A stretch of DNA of 64,000 nucleotides from an uncultured Porphyromonadaceae bacterium (GTDB taxonomy: Bacteria > Bacteroidota > Bacteroidia > Bacteroidales > Muribaculaceae): contig CAJKRG010000002.1 in NCBI GenBank assembly GCA_905202215.1, positions 71,564-135,563 of the forward strand, in the 5' to 3' direction. Below, piece after piece: positions 18,179 through 27,640 of this stretch. The translations under genes and the position numbers were made by a program. The notes beneath the pieces are model-generated. The model did no database searches, was not told the DNA's origin, and was given only the letters and a program-made list of their open reading frames with translations. Each line of letters opens with the position of its first letter. The stretch's first letter is position 1.

Positions 18179-19954
18179 ATGGCCAATCTACTTAGTGTTG
18201 AAAATCTTACAAAAAGTTACGGCGACAGAATGCTGTTTGCCGATATCACTTTCGGTGTCGATGAAGGCGACAAGATAGGAATTGTCGCCCGCAACGGCAC
18301 CGGCAAAACCACGATGCTCCGTATAATAGCGGGTGACGAAAGTGCCGATTCAGGGACGGTGGTATGCCGCAACGGTCTTCGTATCGGCTATCTGCCTCAG
18401 GAGCCCCGTTTCGCCCCGGGCGCTACGGTGAGGAGCGCGGCGATGGAGGAACTTCCCCAGACTTCCCATATCGACGATCCCGAAGCAATAATGCGTCTGC
18501 TTGCGTCGCTCGGACTCGACGATCAGTCGAAGCCCGTTGAAAAACTGTCGGGCGGCCAGCGCAAGAAGCTTGCAATAGCACGCGCCGTGATTGCGGATCC
18601 CGAATTGCTTATTCTCGACGAGCCTACCAACCATCTTGATATAGCTACTATCGAATGGCTCGAGAATTATCTGCGTCGGGCACGTGTGGCTCTTCTGATG
18701 GTGACGCACGACCGCTATTTCCTCGACCGCGTATGCAACAGGATAATGGAACTTGACCGCACACATGCCTATATGGTCGACGGCAACTACGACATGTATC
18801 TGCGTCGGCGTGCCGAGCGCATCGAGGCAATGGGAGCCGAACTGGCAAAAGTCAGAAACACTCTCCGGCGCGAACAGGATTGGATGAGCCGGCAACCCCA
18901 GGCCCGCGGCGGAAAGGCGAAATTCCGCATTGACAATTTCTATGAACTCAAGGCTCGTTCAAGAGTGAACCTGACCGAGCAGAATGTACGACTGGATGCG
19001 GCCTCGTCGCGTATTGGCTCCAAGATATTCGAAGCTGAAAGCGTTTGCAAGCGGTTTGGAGACAAGGTGATACTCGACGATTTTACCTATACTTTCGCCC
19101 GAGGCGAAAAGATAGGCATAGTAGGTGTCAACGGAGTCGGTAAGTCCACTTTCATAAAAATGCTTCAGGGAATCGAGCTTTTCGACAGCGGCCGGTGGGA
19201 TATCGGCGAAACCGTGCGCTTCGGCTACTACAGTCAGGACGGCATTTCCTTCGATGAGCATAAAAAGGTGATTGATGCTGTTACGGAGATAGCCGAAGAT
19301 ATATTTCTCGGTGAGGGAATGAGAATCGCTCCGATGCAGTATCTGCAGCGCTTCCTTTTTTCACCGGCCGATCAGCAGAAATATATCCATACGCTGAGTG
19401 GCGGAGAGAGATGCCGGCTCCATCTTGCCACAGTGCTTATGCGCCAGCCCAATTTCCTGATTCTCGACGAGCCTACCAACGATCTCGACATCATAACTCT
19501 CGGCATTCTCGAGGAATACCTTTCCGAATTCAAGGGGTGTGTCATAGTGGTGAGCCACGACCGTTTTTTCCTCGACAACATAGCCGATCATCTTTTTGTG
19601 ATGGAAGGAAACGGTGTCGTCAAGGATTTCCCCGGCAGTTACTCGGAGTACCGCGACTTCATGCAGAATGTCGAGAAAGAAAAAAATGCCTCTAAAACAC
19701 CCACTGCCGACAACAGACCGAAACGCGAGCGGCCCGGCAACAGAATGTCGTTTAAGGAACGCCGCGAGTTTGAGGCTCTTGGCGACGAAATCGGAGCGCT
19801 TGAGGAGGAAAAGGCCACGCTCGAAGCATTTTTCAGTGCGGCTGTCTCGCCCGATCCTCAGGAATTCGCAACAAAATCGCGACGATACGAGGAAATAAAG
19901 GATTTGCTCGACGAGAAGGAACTGCGTTGGCTCGAACTCTCGGAAAAGTCATGA
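18179..19954 (+). CDS. uup: ABC-F family ATPase, Uup-like
   Basis: A 591-residue soluble protein with two ABC ATPase domains and no membrane segments. Domain 1 has the P-loop ARNGTGKTT, LSGGQRKKLAIARAV and LLILDEPTNHLD. Domain 2 has GVNGVGKST, LSGGERCRLHLATVL and FLILDEPTNDLD. A linker rich in Arg/Glu joins them. The last ~80 residues (FKERREFEALGDEIGALEEEKATLEAFF) form the C-terminal coiled coil typical of Uup. ABC-F proteins act on the ribosome; Uup is linked to replication-fork and ribosome functions. The TGA stop overlaps the ATG of the TonB receptor gene. Confidence 0.93.
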   Translation: MANLLSVENLTKSYGDRMLFADITFGVDEGDKIGIVARNGTGKTTMLRIIAGDESADSGTVVCRNGLRIGYLPQEPRFAPGATVRSAAMEELPQTSHIDDPEAIMRLLASLGLDDQSKPVEKLSGGQRKKLAIARAVIADPELLILDEPTNHLDIATIEWLENYLRRARVALLMVTHDRYFLDRVCNRIMELDRTHAYMVDGNYDMYLRRRAERIEAMGAELAKVRNTLRREQDWMSRQPQARGGKAKFRIDNFYELKARSRVNLTEQNVRLDAASSRIGSKIFEAESVCKRFGDKVILDDFTYTFARGEKIGIVGVNGVGKSTFIKMLQGIELFDSGRWDIGETVRFGYYSQDGISFDEHKKVIDAVTEIAEDIFLGEGMRIAPMQYLQRFLFSPADQQKYIHTLSGGERCRLHLATVLMRQPNFLILDEPTNDLDIITLGILEEYLSEFKGCVIVVSHDRFFLDNIADHLFVMEGNGVVKDFPGSYSEYRDFMQNVEKEKNASKTPTADNRPKRERPGNRMSFKERREFEALGDEIGALEEEKATLEAFFSAAVSPDPQEFATKSRRYEEIKDLLDEKELRWLELSEKS

Positions 19955-22170
19955 AAAAGCTGCTTGTAGTCATCGCTCTATCAGTGGCCTTGAATGTATC
20001 GGCCTCAGAAGATACCGACACAACGGCACGTAAGCCTTACGAATTAAGGGACATCGAGGTGCTCGGTGTGAAACGCGCGCCTGACGGTACCAATTCGGCT
20101 GAAGCCATAACGCGGCTCAATACAGCCGAAATACGCAGTCTCGGTATTGATGCCGTCAAAGATGTGAGTGCGATAGCCCCCAATTTCTATATGCCGGATT
20201 ATGGCTCGCGGATGACATCGTCGATATACGTTCGCGGCCTTGGCGCGCGCATGGATCAGCCTGTGATAGGTCTCAGCATAGACAATATACCATATCTGAA
20301 CAAGGACGCATATGATTTCGATATCGCCGATATGGCGAGTATGGAAATACTGCGCGGGGCGCAGACAGTGCTCAACGGCCGAAATACCATGGGGGGCCAG
20401 ATAAATATCCGGACACTTTCACCATTGACGACCAAGGGCCTGAGAGCATCGCTGAAATACGGCTCGCATAATACCACCACGGTGGCCGCCGCATACTACG
20501 GGGCGCTTACACCGCGGCTCGGCATGAGTCTGTCGGGCCAGTTCGGTCATACCGACGGCTATTTTCGCAATGCATATACCGGCAAGCGCCTCGACCATGA
20601 GAACTCTGGGTCGGCACGATGGAAGACCGTATGGCGTCCTTCTGCGGCACTTTCGGTGACGAACGTAGCGGCTTTTGGTGTTAATCGTCAGGGCGGATAT
20701 CCTTATGCATCGGATCCGGACGGTGCGATAGCCTACAACGATACATGTGCCTATCGCCGTTCGACTTTTGCCGACGGTGTCACCGTGGCCTGGGCCGGAA
20801 AGAGGGTAGTGGTGACGTCGCTTACATCGGTGCAGTATCTCGACGACCGCATGGATCTTGACCAGGATTTCACCACTCAGCCATATTTCACATTGACCCA
20901 GGCGAAACGCGAGTGGACGGTTACTCAGGATCTGTTTACCAAAGGAGTCCGCGGTAAATACGGTTGGCTCGGAGGTGTATTCGCCTTTTATAAATCAATG
21001 CGTATGGAGGCTCCGGTGACGTTCAAGGATACCGGAATCTCCGAACTCATAGAGTCGCACCGCAATGAGGTAAATCCCCGCTATCCCATTGAATGGGATA
21101 CGCGAAAATTTACTCTCGGCAGCAATTTCCGGCCTTCTAATGTGGCGGTGGCTTTATATCATGAAAGTACATACCGAATCGGCAACTGGCGCTTCGAAGC
21201 GGGAATGCGCCTTGATGTGGAGCGAGCCTCCCTGAGTTACAGAAGTTTCTGCAATACAGGTTACAATACCTATCATGTCCTTCCCGATGGCCAACGTGAG
21301 CTATATTCGCATACGCCTGTCGATATAGATGATTCCGATGTGCTGCGTCGCACTTTTGTCGAGTTTATTCCCAAGGCTACAGTGGCATACGAAGCCTCTT
21401 CGTTAACCGCCTATTTCAATTTCTCAAAGGGTTACAAGGCTGGTGGCTATAATACGCAGATGTTCAGCGATGTCCTTCAGCAGCGAATCATGAATATCAT
21501 GGGTATGAGCGCACAGTATACTCTCGATCAGATTGTCGGTTATGAGCCCGAGCGGAGTTTCAATTATGAATTGGGTGCTGACTGGAAGCCTGTCTCCGAT
21601 CTCGGCCTTGACGCAGTACTTTTCTTTATAGACTGTCGCAATCAGCAGCTTACCGTCTTTCCACCCGGTACTACGACCGGCCGGATCATGACAAATGCCG
21701 GGCGTACGCGGAGTTTCGGAGCCGAACTGACGGCTCGCTGGAACCCATCTACCGATTTTTCGGCCCGCTTCAGTTATGGCTATACAAACGCCACGTTCCG
21801 CAATTATAATGACGGTCGTAGCGATTACCGGGGCAAGCATGTGCCGTATGCTCCGTCTAATACATTGTTTGCCGAAGCTACATGGCGACCCTCCTCACTC
21901 GTCTTTTGGGGTATTCAGCCTTCGCTGACAGCCAATGTGAACGGTGCGGGCCGTATTTACTGGAATGAGGCCAACACGCGTTCTCAGAATTTCTATTGTC
22001 TCGCCGGTGCCTCTGTTGCCTTTACCGCGCCTAAATGGAGTCTTCGTCTTTGGGGCGAGAATATCACCGGAACGCGTTACGATACGTTCTATTTCCTTTC
22101 CATGGGGCGCTCTTTCACACAGCGAGGGCTGCCTGCCCGTTTTGGCGCCACCATCCGTCTCTCGATATAA
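19951..22170 (+). CDS. TonB-dependent outer-membrane receptor
   Basis: A 739-residue receptor starting at the ATG that overlaps the ABC-F stop (ATGA, 19951-19954). It has the signal peptide MKKLLVVIALSVALNVSAS, then a plug domain (about 35-160) with YVRGLGARMDQPVIGLSIDNIPY and MEILRGAQTVLNGRNTMGG. The beta-barrel shows the SKGYKAGGYN strand common in siderophore-type receptors and ends in FGATIRLSI. There is no SusC-type extension and no SusD partner, so the ligand is more likely a metal chelate, cofactor or small molecule than a glycan. Confidence 0.92.
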   Translation: MKKLLVVIALSVALNVSASEDTDTTARKPYELRDIEVLGVKRAPDGTNSAEAITRLNTAEIRSLGIDAVKDVSAIAPNFYMPDYGSRMTSSIYVRGLGARMDQPVIGLSIDNIPYLNKDAYDFDIADMASMEILRGAQTVLNGRNTMGGQINIRTLSPLTTKGLRASLKYGSHNTTTVAAAYYGALTPRLGMSLSGQFGHTDGYFRNAYTGKRLDHENSGSARWKTVWRPSAALSVTNVAAFGVNRQGGYPYASDPDGAIAYNDTCAYRRSTFADGVTVAWAGKRVVVTSLTSVQYLDDRMDLDQDFTTQPYFTLTQAKREWTVTQDLFTKGVRGKYGWLGGVFAFYKSMRMEAPVTFKDTGISELIESHRNEVNPRYPIEWDTRKFTLGSNFRPSNVAVALYHESTYRIGNWRFEAGMRLDVERASLSYRSFCNTGYNTYHVLPDGQRELYSHTPVDIDDSDVLRRTFVEFIPKATVAYEASSLTAYFNFSKGYKAGGYNTQMFSDVLQQRIMNIMGMSAQYTLDQIVGYEPERSFNYELGADWKPVSDLGLDAVLFFIDCRNQQLTVFPPGTTTGRIMTNAGRTRSFGAELTARWNPSTDFSARFSYGYTNATFRNYNDGRSDYRGKHVPYAPSNTLFAEATWRPSSLVFWGIQPSLTANVNGAGRIYWNEANTRSQNFYCLAGASVAFTAPKWSLRLWGENITGTRYDTFYFLSMGRSFTQRGLPARFGATIRLSI

Positions 22171-22180
22171 AAACCTCTTA

Positions 22181-22612
22181 ATGACTATGTATAACAATAA
22201 TGTGGATTTTTCACCTAAATTCTTCAAAAATGCTATCTGGGTGCTCGTAGGTATAATTCTTTTTGTTGTTGCTGTCGCATTCATTGTGCCATGGTACAAC
22301 GTCTGGTCTCAGGAGATGGAAGGCAAGGCTGAGTTCGCAAAGGCTGAACAAAACCGTAAAATCAAGATCGAAGAGGCCAAGGCAAATCTTGAGGCTGAAA
22401 AACTCAATGCCCAGGCCGAGATAGAGCGAGCGAAAGGTGCGGCCGAGGCAATCCGTATCGAGAACGGCAGCATTACTCCGACCTATATCCAATATCTATG
22501 GGTGCGCCAGCAGTCGGATCTCAGCAACAAGACTGTGATCTATGTTCCCACGGAAACTAATCTTCCTATACTCGAATCGACGCGAGCTCTCAATCTGCAG
22601 AATCCGCAGTAA
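22181..22612 (+). CDS. Small membrane protein resembling the tail of an SPFH protein
   Basis: A 143-residue protein ten bases after the receptor; ATGs lie at 22181 and 22187. One transmembrane helix lies near residues 17-37 (FFKNAIWVLVGIILFVVAVAF). A highly charged, alanine-rich coiled coil follows (EEAKANLEAEKLNAQAEIERAKGAAEA). It then reads GSITPTYIQYLWVRQQSDL...NKTVIYVPTET. This order closely recalls the C-terminal coiled coil and tail of stomatin/prohibitin (SPFH) proteins, but the SPFH domain itself is missing. Function is unknown. Confidence 0.8.
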   Translation: MTMYNNNVDFSPKFFKNAIWVLVGIILFVVAVAFIVPWYNVWSQEMEGKAEFAKAEQNRKIKIEEAKANLEAEKLNAQAEIERAKGAAEAIRIENGSITPTYIQYLWVRQQSDLSNKTVIYVPTETNLPILESTRALNLQNPQ

Positions 22613-22633
22613 AAAACAATTCGGTTCCCTGAT

Positions 22634-22673
22634 ATAAGTAAGGTCGCGACATTTCTGCCGCGGCCTTACTTAT
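22634..22673. terminator. Bidirectional hairpin terminator
   Basis: A 15-bp stem (22634-22648 with 22659-22673, one G-T wobble) and a 10-base loop lie between the converging small membrane protein gene and hisS. AT-rich flanks occur on both sides. Confidence 0.8.
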
Positions 22674-22692
22674 AACTTATTATTATTTAAAT

Positions 22693-24048
22693 TTATCCCA
22701 CTATAGAGGCGACTTCCGAGGCTGCGACGCAATGCTGTTCGCCTGTGGTCATGTTTTTGACAGTGACGGTGCCTCCGGCGAGTTCACTTTCGCCGATGAT
22801 GGCGAAGAATGGTACACCCAGGGCATTGGCATAGCTTATCTGTTTCTTCATCTTGGCACAGTCGGGATAAACCTCGGCGGCTATACCTGCGGCACGAAGT
22901 TCCTTGACGAGCTTCATGGATGCCGCGCATTCCGACGGGCCGAAGTTGGCGAAGAGGACGCGTGTGCTGCGGCCGGCTTCTTCGGGATAGAGATTGAGCG
23001 TATTGAGGACATCGTAGATACGGTCGGCGCCGAACGATACGCCTACACCTGAAATACCGTTCATGCCGAATACGCCGGTGAGATTATCATAGCGGCCTCC
23101 ACCGGATATGCTGCCAATGGCGACGTCGAGGGCCTTCACTTCAATAATGGTACCTGTATAGTAGTTTAGACCGCGGGCGAGCGACACATCCAGTTCGAGA
23201 TCGGCCTCAAGACCGAGAGCTTCGGTACAGCCAATGACGGTGCGGAGTTCCTCGACACCCTTTGATCCTGTCTCGCTCGGCGCAAGGAGGGCGGCGAGTT
23301 TATCGAGGCGGTCGGCTGTCGAGCCGGATATTTCGAGAATCGGGCGAAGGGCCTCTATGGCTGCCGGTGCAAGCCCGCGCTCGGCCAGTTCTTCGTTGAC
23401 TTTCTCGATTCCTATTTTGTCTATTTTGTCTATCGCTACGGTGATGTCTATGAGTTTGTCGGGTTCACCTACGATCTCGGCTATGCCGGCGAGGACTTTT
23501 CGGTTGTTGAGTTTGATCGCTACGCGGATATGGAGGCGGCGGAAAACTTCATCGACCATCTGCAGCAGTTCGACCTCGTTCATGAGCGAGTCGGAGCCTA
23601 CGACGTCGGCGTCGCACTGGTAGAATTCGCGGTAGCGTCCTTTTTGGGGACGGTCGGCGCGCCATACGGGCTGGATCTGGAAACGCTTGAAAGGAAGCTG
23701 TATTTCCTCACGATGCTGCACTACAAAGCGTGCGAAAGGCACTGTGAGATCGTAGCGGAGTCCGCGATCGCATATTTTGGCTGCTGTGCGCAGACAGTCG
23801 CGCGAAGCGAGCAGGCAATCGTCGACGTCCTTCAGATAGTCGCCTGAATTGAGCACTTTGAAGAGCAGTTTGTCGCCTTCTTCGCCGTATTTGCCCATAA
23901 GGGTGGAGAGGTTTTCGAGGGCTGGCGTTTCAATCTGGCGGTATCCGTAGAGTCTGAATACTTCGCGGATAGTGTCGAAAATATAATTCCTGCGGGCCAT
24001 CTCCAGAGTGGAGAAGTCGCGTGTTCCTTTAGGCGTCGAAGGTTTCAT
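22693..24048 (-). CDS. hisS: Histidine-tRNA ligase
   Basis: A 451-residue class II synthetase. The start at 24048 gives [13 protein letters not shown], the family N-terminus; an in-frame extension upstream runs into the promoter and is rejected. Motif 2 is [25 protein letters not shown]. The histidine-specific [12 protein letters not shown] is present, as is motif 3, GGGRYDNL. The C-terminal anticodon-binding domain (about 345-451) includes [17 protein letters not shown]. It charges tRNA-His in the cytosol. It stands alone with its own promoter and terminator. Confidence 0.97.
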   Translation of the reverse strand: MKPSTPKGTRDFSTLEMARRNYIFDTIREVFRLYGYRQIETPALENLSTLMGKYGEEGDKLLFKVLNSGDYLKDVDDCLLASRDCLRTAAKICDRGLRYDLTVPFARFVVQHREEIQLPFKRFQIQPVWRADRPQKGRYREFYQCDADVVGSDSLMNEVELLQMVDEVFRRLHIRVAIKLNNRKVLAGIAEIVGEPDKLIDITVAIDKIDKIGIEKVNEELAERGLAPAAIEALRPILEISGSTADRLDKLAALLAPSETGSKGVEELRTVIGCTEALGLEADLELDVSLARGLNYYTGTIIEVKALDVAIGSISGGGRYDNLTGVFGMNGISGVGVSFGADRIYDVLNTLNLYPEEAGRSTRVLFANFGPSECAASMKLVKELRAAGIAAEVYPDCAKMKKQISYANALGVPFFAIIGESELAGGTVTVKNMTTGEQHCVAASEVASIVG

Positions 24049-24084
24049 GTAGTATTCTGATGTTGTTGACAGTGTTTCTGACTG

Positions 24085-24092
24085 CAAAATTA
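24085..24092 (-). promoter_or_regulatory. Bacteroidota -7 promoter element (hisS)
   Basis: Minus-strand TAATTTTG matches TAnnTTTG, 36 bases upstream of the hisS ATG, giving a leader of about 30 bases. Confidence 0.6.
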
Positions 24093-24339
24093 ATCAATAT
24101 TATGCTAACTGATTGCGTGATTATGCAGAAACTTGTCGATTCACTGAAAAAACGTCATAATTTAAAGACCATTCTTGTTTTTTGATGTGAAAATCCGCTG
24201 TATCCAGACAATGTGTTTTTAAAGAGTGGATTATGCCTGATAAAGTTAAATTTAACACTTCTAAATAGAAGTTTGGTTAAATGTGTTAATATAAATTAAA
24301 ATTAGGAAGTGCGGTTAAAAAGGATTAATATCAATTGTC
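24093..24339. other. AT-rich intergenic region with dyad symmetries upstream of susC
   Basis: No convincing gene. It holds a perfect palindrome GTTAAATTTAAC (24245-24256), the adjoining ACTTCT-AAAT-AGAAGT (24257-24272), and outer arms TTAACAC (24252-24258) and GTGTTAA (24283-24289). These nested dyads lie 50-95 bases before the susC -7 element. They could be an operator, though AT-richness makes some symmetry likely by chance. Confidence 0.4.
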
Positions 24340-24347
24340 TATATTTG
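24340..24347 (+). promoter_or_regulatory. Bacteroidota -7 promoter element (susC-like gene)
   Basis: TATATTTG matches TAnnTTTG. Transcription would start near 24354, leaving a leader of about 75 bases before the ATG at 24428. Confidence 0.6.
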
Positions 24348-24389
24348 CAGCTGTCAATCCAGATTTTTGAAAACATACTATTCCAGTTC

Positions 24390-24420
24390 GTGGCAAAATG
24401 CCACATAATTTAATTTTTTT
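24390..24420 (+). promoter_or_regulatory. Leader hairpin with U-rich tail before susC
   Basis: A 6-bp perfect stem (GTGGCA 24390-24395, TGCCAC 24399-24404) with a 3-base loop, followed by an AT-rich stretch ending in seven T residues (24414-24420). It lies inside the predicted susC leader and might act as a weak attenuator or an antisense-RNA target. Confidence 0.35.
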
Positions 24421-24427
24421 CTAAGGT

Positions 24428-27400
24428 ATGAAAAAACTAATTGCCTTTATCGTATCATTACTGGTATTCTCAGTCGTGCAGGCTCAGAGTACCCGCACGG
24501 TAACCGGAAAGGTTGTGTTCGCCGGTGACGACGAACCCCTCCCCGGTGCTACCGTAATTCCGGCCGACGGAACGACCGGAGTGATCACCGACATCGACGG
24601 TAATTTCAGTATCGTCGTCGCTCCGCCAGTCAAGAAACTGCGGGTGTCGTATGTGGGAATGCTCACCCGCGAGGTCGATATCACCGGTCAGCCTCTTTAT
24701 GTTAAGCTGAGCAGTGCCGACAATCAGCTTAATGAAGTCGTAGTGACAGCTCTCGGCATGAAACGCGAGCGCAAGGGGCTTGGCTATGCCGTTCAGGATC
24801 TCAGCGCCGAAGATCTCAATACCGACGGTACCACCTCTCTTGCAAGCGCCATGCAGGGCAAGCTCACCGGTGTCGATATCAGACCGTCTTCAGGCGCTCC
24901 GGGTGCTTCGGCTCAGATTGTGATCCGCGGTGCACGCTCGTTTGACGGAAACAACCAGCCCCTCTACGTAGTCGACGGTATGCCTGTCGAGTCGACTGCC
25001 GACTACAGCACCGGCAATTCCGTGACCGGCGCCAACCTTGCCGACCGATCCATCGACATCAACCCCGATGATATCGAGAGTATCAACGTGCTCAAGGGAC
25101 AGGCCGCTTCGGCACTCTACGGTATCCGTGCTTCCAACGGTGTGATTGTCATCACCACAAAACGCGGTAAATTCAACTCGAATAAGCCTACTGTCACTCT
25201 GTCGACCAATCTCTCGGCCGAAGTGGTCTCACGCAAGTTCAATCGTCAGGAAGTTTATGCTCAGGGCAACTTCATCGAGGGTGGCTATGCGCCGACAAGC
25301 AGCATGAACTGGGGCCCGAAAATTGTCGATCTACCGAACGATCCCAAGTATGGCGGCAATGGCAACGGCCATGAGGGCATGTACTATAATCCCAAACGTG
25401 AACTCGCCGGTCTTGACGGCTGGACAACACCTGCGGTTTATGACAATGTGGGTAATTTCTTCAATACCGGCTTTACCGAAAACACCAACTTCGGTATCAG
25501 CCAGCGCACAGAGCGCGCGAGCTATTCGTTCGGCCTGAACAATTCCTATCAGAAAGGTATCGTACCGTCGACCGGCATGAACCGCTGGAGTGCGCGCGGT
25601 CTTGTTGACTGGACTATCGACAAACAGTGGAAAACCGGATTCTCCGGCAACTACAGCTCGACAAAAATCACTTCGGCTCCGGGTGCCAACGACGGTATCA
25701 TGAATGTAGTCTATTCAGCTCCTTCTGAATATGATCTCAAAGGTATTCCTTTCCATGTGCCCGGCGATCCGACCCAGCAGGTTCTGTTCCGATCCACCTC
25801 TTTCAACAATCCTTACTGGTGGGCTGCCAACAACGAATATCTCCAGCACACCAACCGCTTTTTTGGAAATGCATATGTCGAGTATACTCCGTCGCTCGGT
25901 TTGGCCGATAACATGAAGCTGTGGTTCCGTGAGCAGGCTGGTATAGACATGTATACTTCAAATTACAGCGATGTCAAGGAAGTTGGTGCCGCAGGGCAGG
26001 CTCAGGGCGGTATCGAAAATTACGGTGTGTCGCGCAACGTATTCAACAATCTTTTTACCGCCAATTTTACAGCGGAATGGGGCGAGTTCAATTTCGATGC
26101 CATGCTCGGCAACGAAATCAATCAGGACAATTCCCGCTGGTGGGATTATATCGGAAATAATTTCAATTTCTACGGCATGCCAGTGATGGCGAATGCCACA
26201 AGCTTTTCAAGCAGCGAGTACAACCGCCAGTCGCGTACGGTCGGCTTCTTCGGCAGTCTCGGTCTGTCGTGGCGGTCAATGCTCTTCCTCACCGTGACCG
26301 GTCGTAATGACTATGTGTCGACAATGCCACGTGACAACCGTTCGTTCTTCTATCCCTCCGTGTCGCTCGGATGGGTATTTACAGAACTTCCCTCGCTCAA
26401 GGGCAACGAGGTGCTTACTTTCGGTAAGCTTCGTGCGAGCTACGCACAGGTCGGTCAAGCCGGTGTGTTCTATCAGAACTACTACTATGTGCCCTCATAC
26501 AGCAGCGGCATGTATCAGTACAACCCTGTGACATATCCTGTGAAAGGAGTGTCGAGCTATGTTCCCTATTATGTCGTATACGATAAGAACCTCAAGCCCC
26601 AGAATACTGAAAACGTCGAATTCGGAGCTGATCTCCGTCTTTTCCGCGACCGCGTCCGTCTCGAATACACGGTATCTTACCAGAATGTGACCGACCAGAT
26701 ATTCTCGGTACCCACAGCCGGATCGTCGGGCTATCAGTACAAGATGACCAATGCCGGCAAGATGCAGACGTGGGCCCATGAGCTCGGTATCAATGTAGCC
26801 ATACTCCAGCACCGCGATTACGATCTCAATCTGGGAATCAACTTCACCAAGGTCAACAACAAGGTCGTAGAACTTGCCGAAGGTGTCGAGTCGATCATGC
26901 TTGGCGGCTTTGTAGAGCCTCAGATACGCGCACAGGCCGGTAATACCTATCCTAATATATATGGCACGGCTTTCAAGCGCGATGAGGCTACGGGCAAACT
27001 ACTTCTTCTCGACGGTCTGCCTCAGGGAACTTCCGACAGCCAGGATCTTGGCAACTGTTCGCCCGACTTCGTCACAGGCTTTACTCTCGGCGGACGCTAT
27101 CGCCGCGTGAACTTAAGCACCACATGGAGCTGGCAGAAGGGCGGCCGCATGTATCACGGCACAAACCTTACTCTCAATTACTTCGGCGCGACCAAGGAGT
27201 CGCTTCCGTATCACGAGGGTACGATGGTGGCCGATGGTGTCGACGAGGCCACAGGACTGCCAAATACGATAGAGGTGAGCAAACAGGACTATTATATGAT
27301 GTATAACGACGTGACCGAAGCCGGTGTCTACGACATGAGTTTCTTCAAACTCCGCGACGTGACCCTGACTTACAAACTGCCTTCGATCGGTAAGTTCGAT

Positions 27401-27562
27401 GTCGAGGTATTCGGTTTCGCCCGCAATATCCTCCTCTGGACCAAGCTTCCCAATTTCGATCCTGAAGCCTCGCAGGGTAACGGCAATATGGGCGGTTATT
27501 TCGAACGATTCTCCATTCCCAACACTTCGTCGTATGGCGGAGGCCTGAAATTCACGTTCTGA
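24428..27562 (+). CDS. SusC/RagA-type TonB-dependent transporter
   Basis: A 1044-residue protein. The signal peptide is MKKLIAFIVSLLVFSVVQAQ. The carboxypeptidase-like domain (about 22-100) reads TVTGKVVFAGDDEPLPGATV...DIDGNFSIVV. A TonB-box-like region EVVVTALGMKRERKGLGYAVQ follows, then the plug (IRGARSFDGNNQPLYVVDGMPV, ALYGIRASNGVIVITTKRG), then a long beta-barrel ending in YGGGLKFTF. SusC proteins import ligands through the outer membrane with a SusD lid. The SusD gene follows. No glycosidase, sigma factor or anti-sigma gene is adjacent, so the ligand is not predictable; it may be a peptide or a simple sugar. Confidence 0.96.
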   Translation: MKKLIAFIVSLLVFSVVQAQSTRTVTGKVVFAGDDEPLPGATVIPADGTTGVITDIDGNFSIVVAPPVKKLRVSYVGMLTREVDITGQPLYVKLSSADNQLNEVVVTALGMKRERKGLGYAVQDLSAEDLNTDGTTSLASAMQGKLTGVDIRPSSGAPGASAQIVIRGARSFDGNNQPLYVVDGMPVESTADYSTGNSVTGANLADRSIDINPDDIESINVLKGQAASALYGIRASNGVIVITTKRGKFNSNKPTVTLSTNLSAEVVSRKFNRQEVYAQGNFIEGGYAPTSSMNWGPKIVDLPNDPKYGGNGNGHEGMYYNPKRELAGLDGWTTPAVYDNVGNFFNTGFTENTNFGISQRTERASYSFGLNNSYQKGIVPSTGMNRWSARGLVDWTIDKQWKTGFSGNYSSTKITSAPGANDGIMNVVYSAPSEYDLKGIPFHVPGDPTQQVLFRSTSFNNPYWWAANNEYLQHTNRFFGNAYVEYTPSLGLADNMKLWFREQAGIDMYTSNYSDVKEVGAAGQAQGGIENYGVSRNVFNNLFTANFTAEWGEFNFDAMLGNEINQDNSRWWDYIGNNFNFYGMPVMANATSFSSSEYNRQSRTVGFFGSLGLSWRSMLFLTVTGRNDYVSTMPRDNRSFFYPSVSLGWVFTELPSLKGNEVLTFGKLRASYAQVGQAGVFYQNYYYVPSYSSGMYQYNPVTYPVKGVSSYVPYYVVYDKNLKPQNTENVEFGADLRLFRDRVRLEYTVSYQNVTDQIFSVPTAGSSGYQYKMTNAGKMQTWAHELGINVAILQHRDYDLNLGINFTKVNNKVVELAEGVESIMLGGFVEPQIRAQAGNTYPNIYGTAFKRDEATGKLLLLDGLPQGTSDSQDLGNCSPDFVTGFTLGGRYRRVNLSTTWSWQKGGRMYHGTNLTLNYFGATKESLPYHEGTMVADGVDEATGLPNTIEVSKQDYYMMYNDVTEAGVYDMSFFKLRDVTLTYKLPSIGKFDVEVFGFARNILLWTKLPNFDPEASQGNGNMGGYFERFSIPNTSSYGGGLKFTF

Positions 27563-27640
27563 ACTTAATGGCTGTTGGCAGATGATCATAGAATCAATGT
27601 CCAAACTCATTCATACATCAAATATCTTAAATTGAATAAT

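Noticed and set aside
24123..24185. 20-codon ORF in the hisS-susC intergenic region
   Set aside because: Short, in AT-rich DNA, with no promoter or coupling to a real gene.
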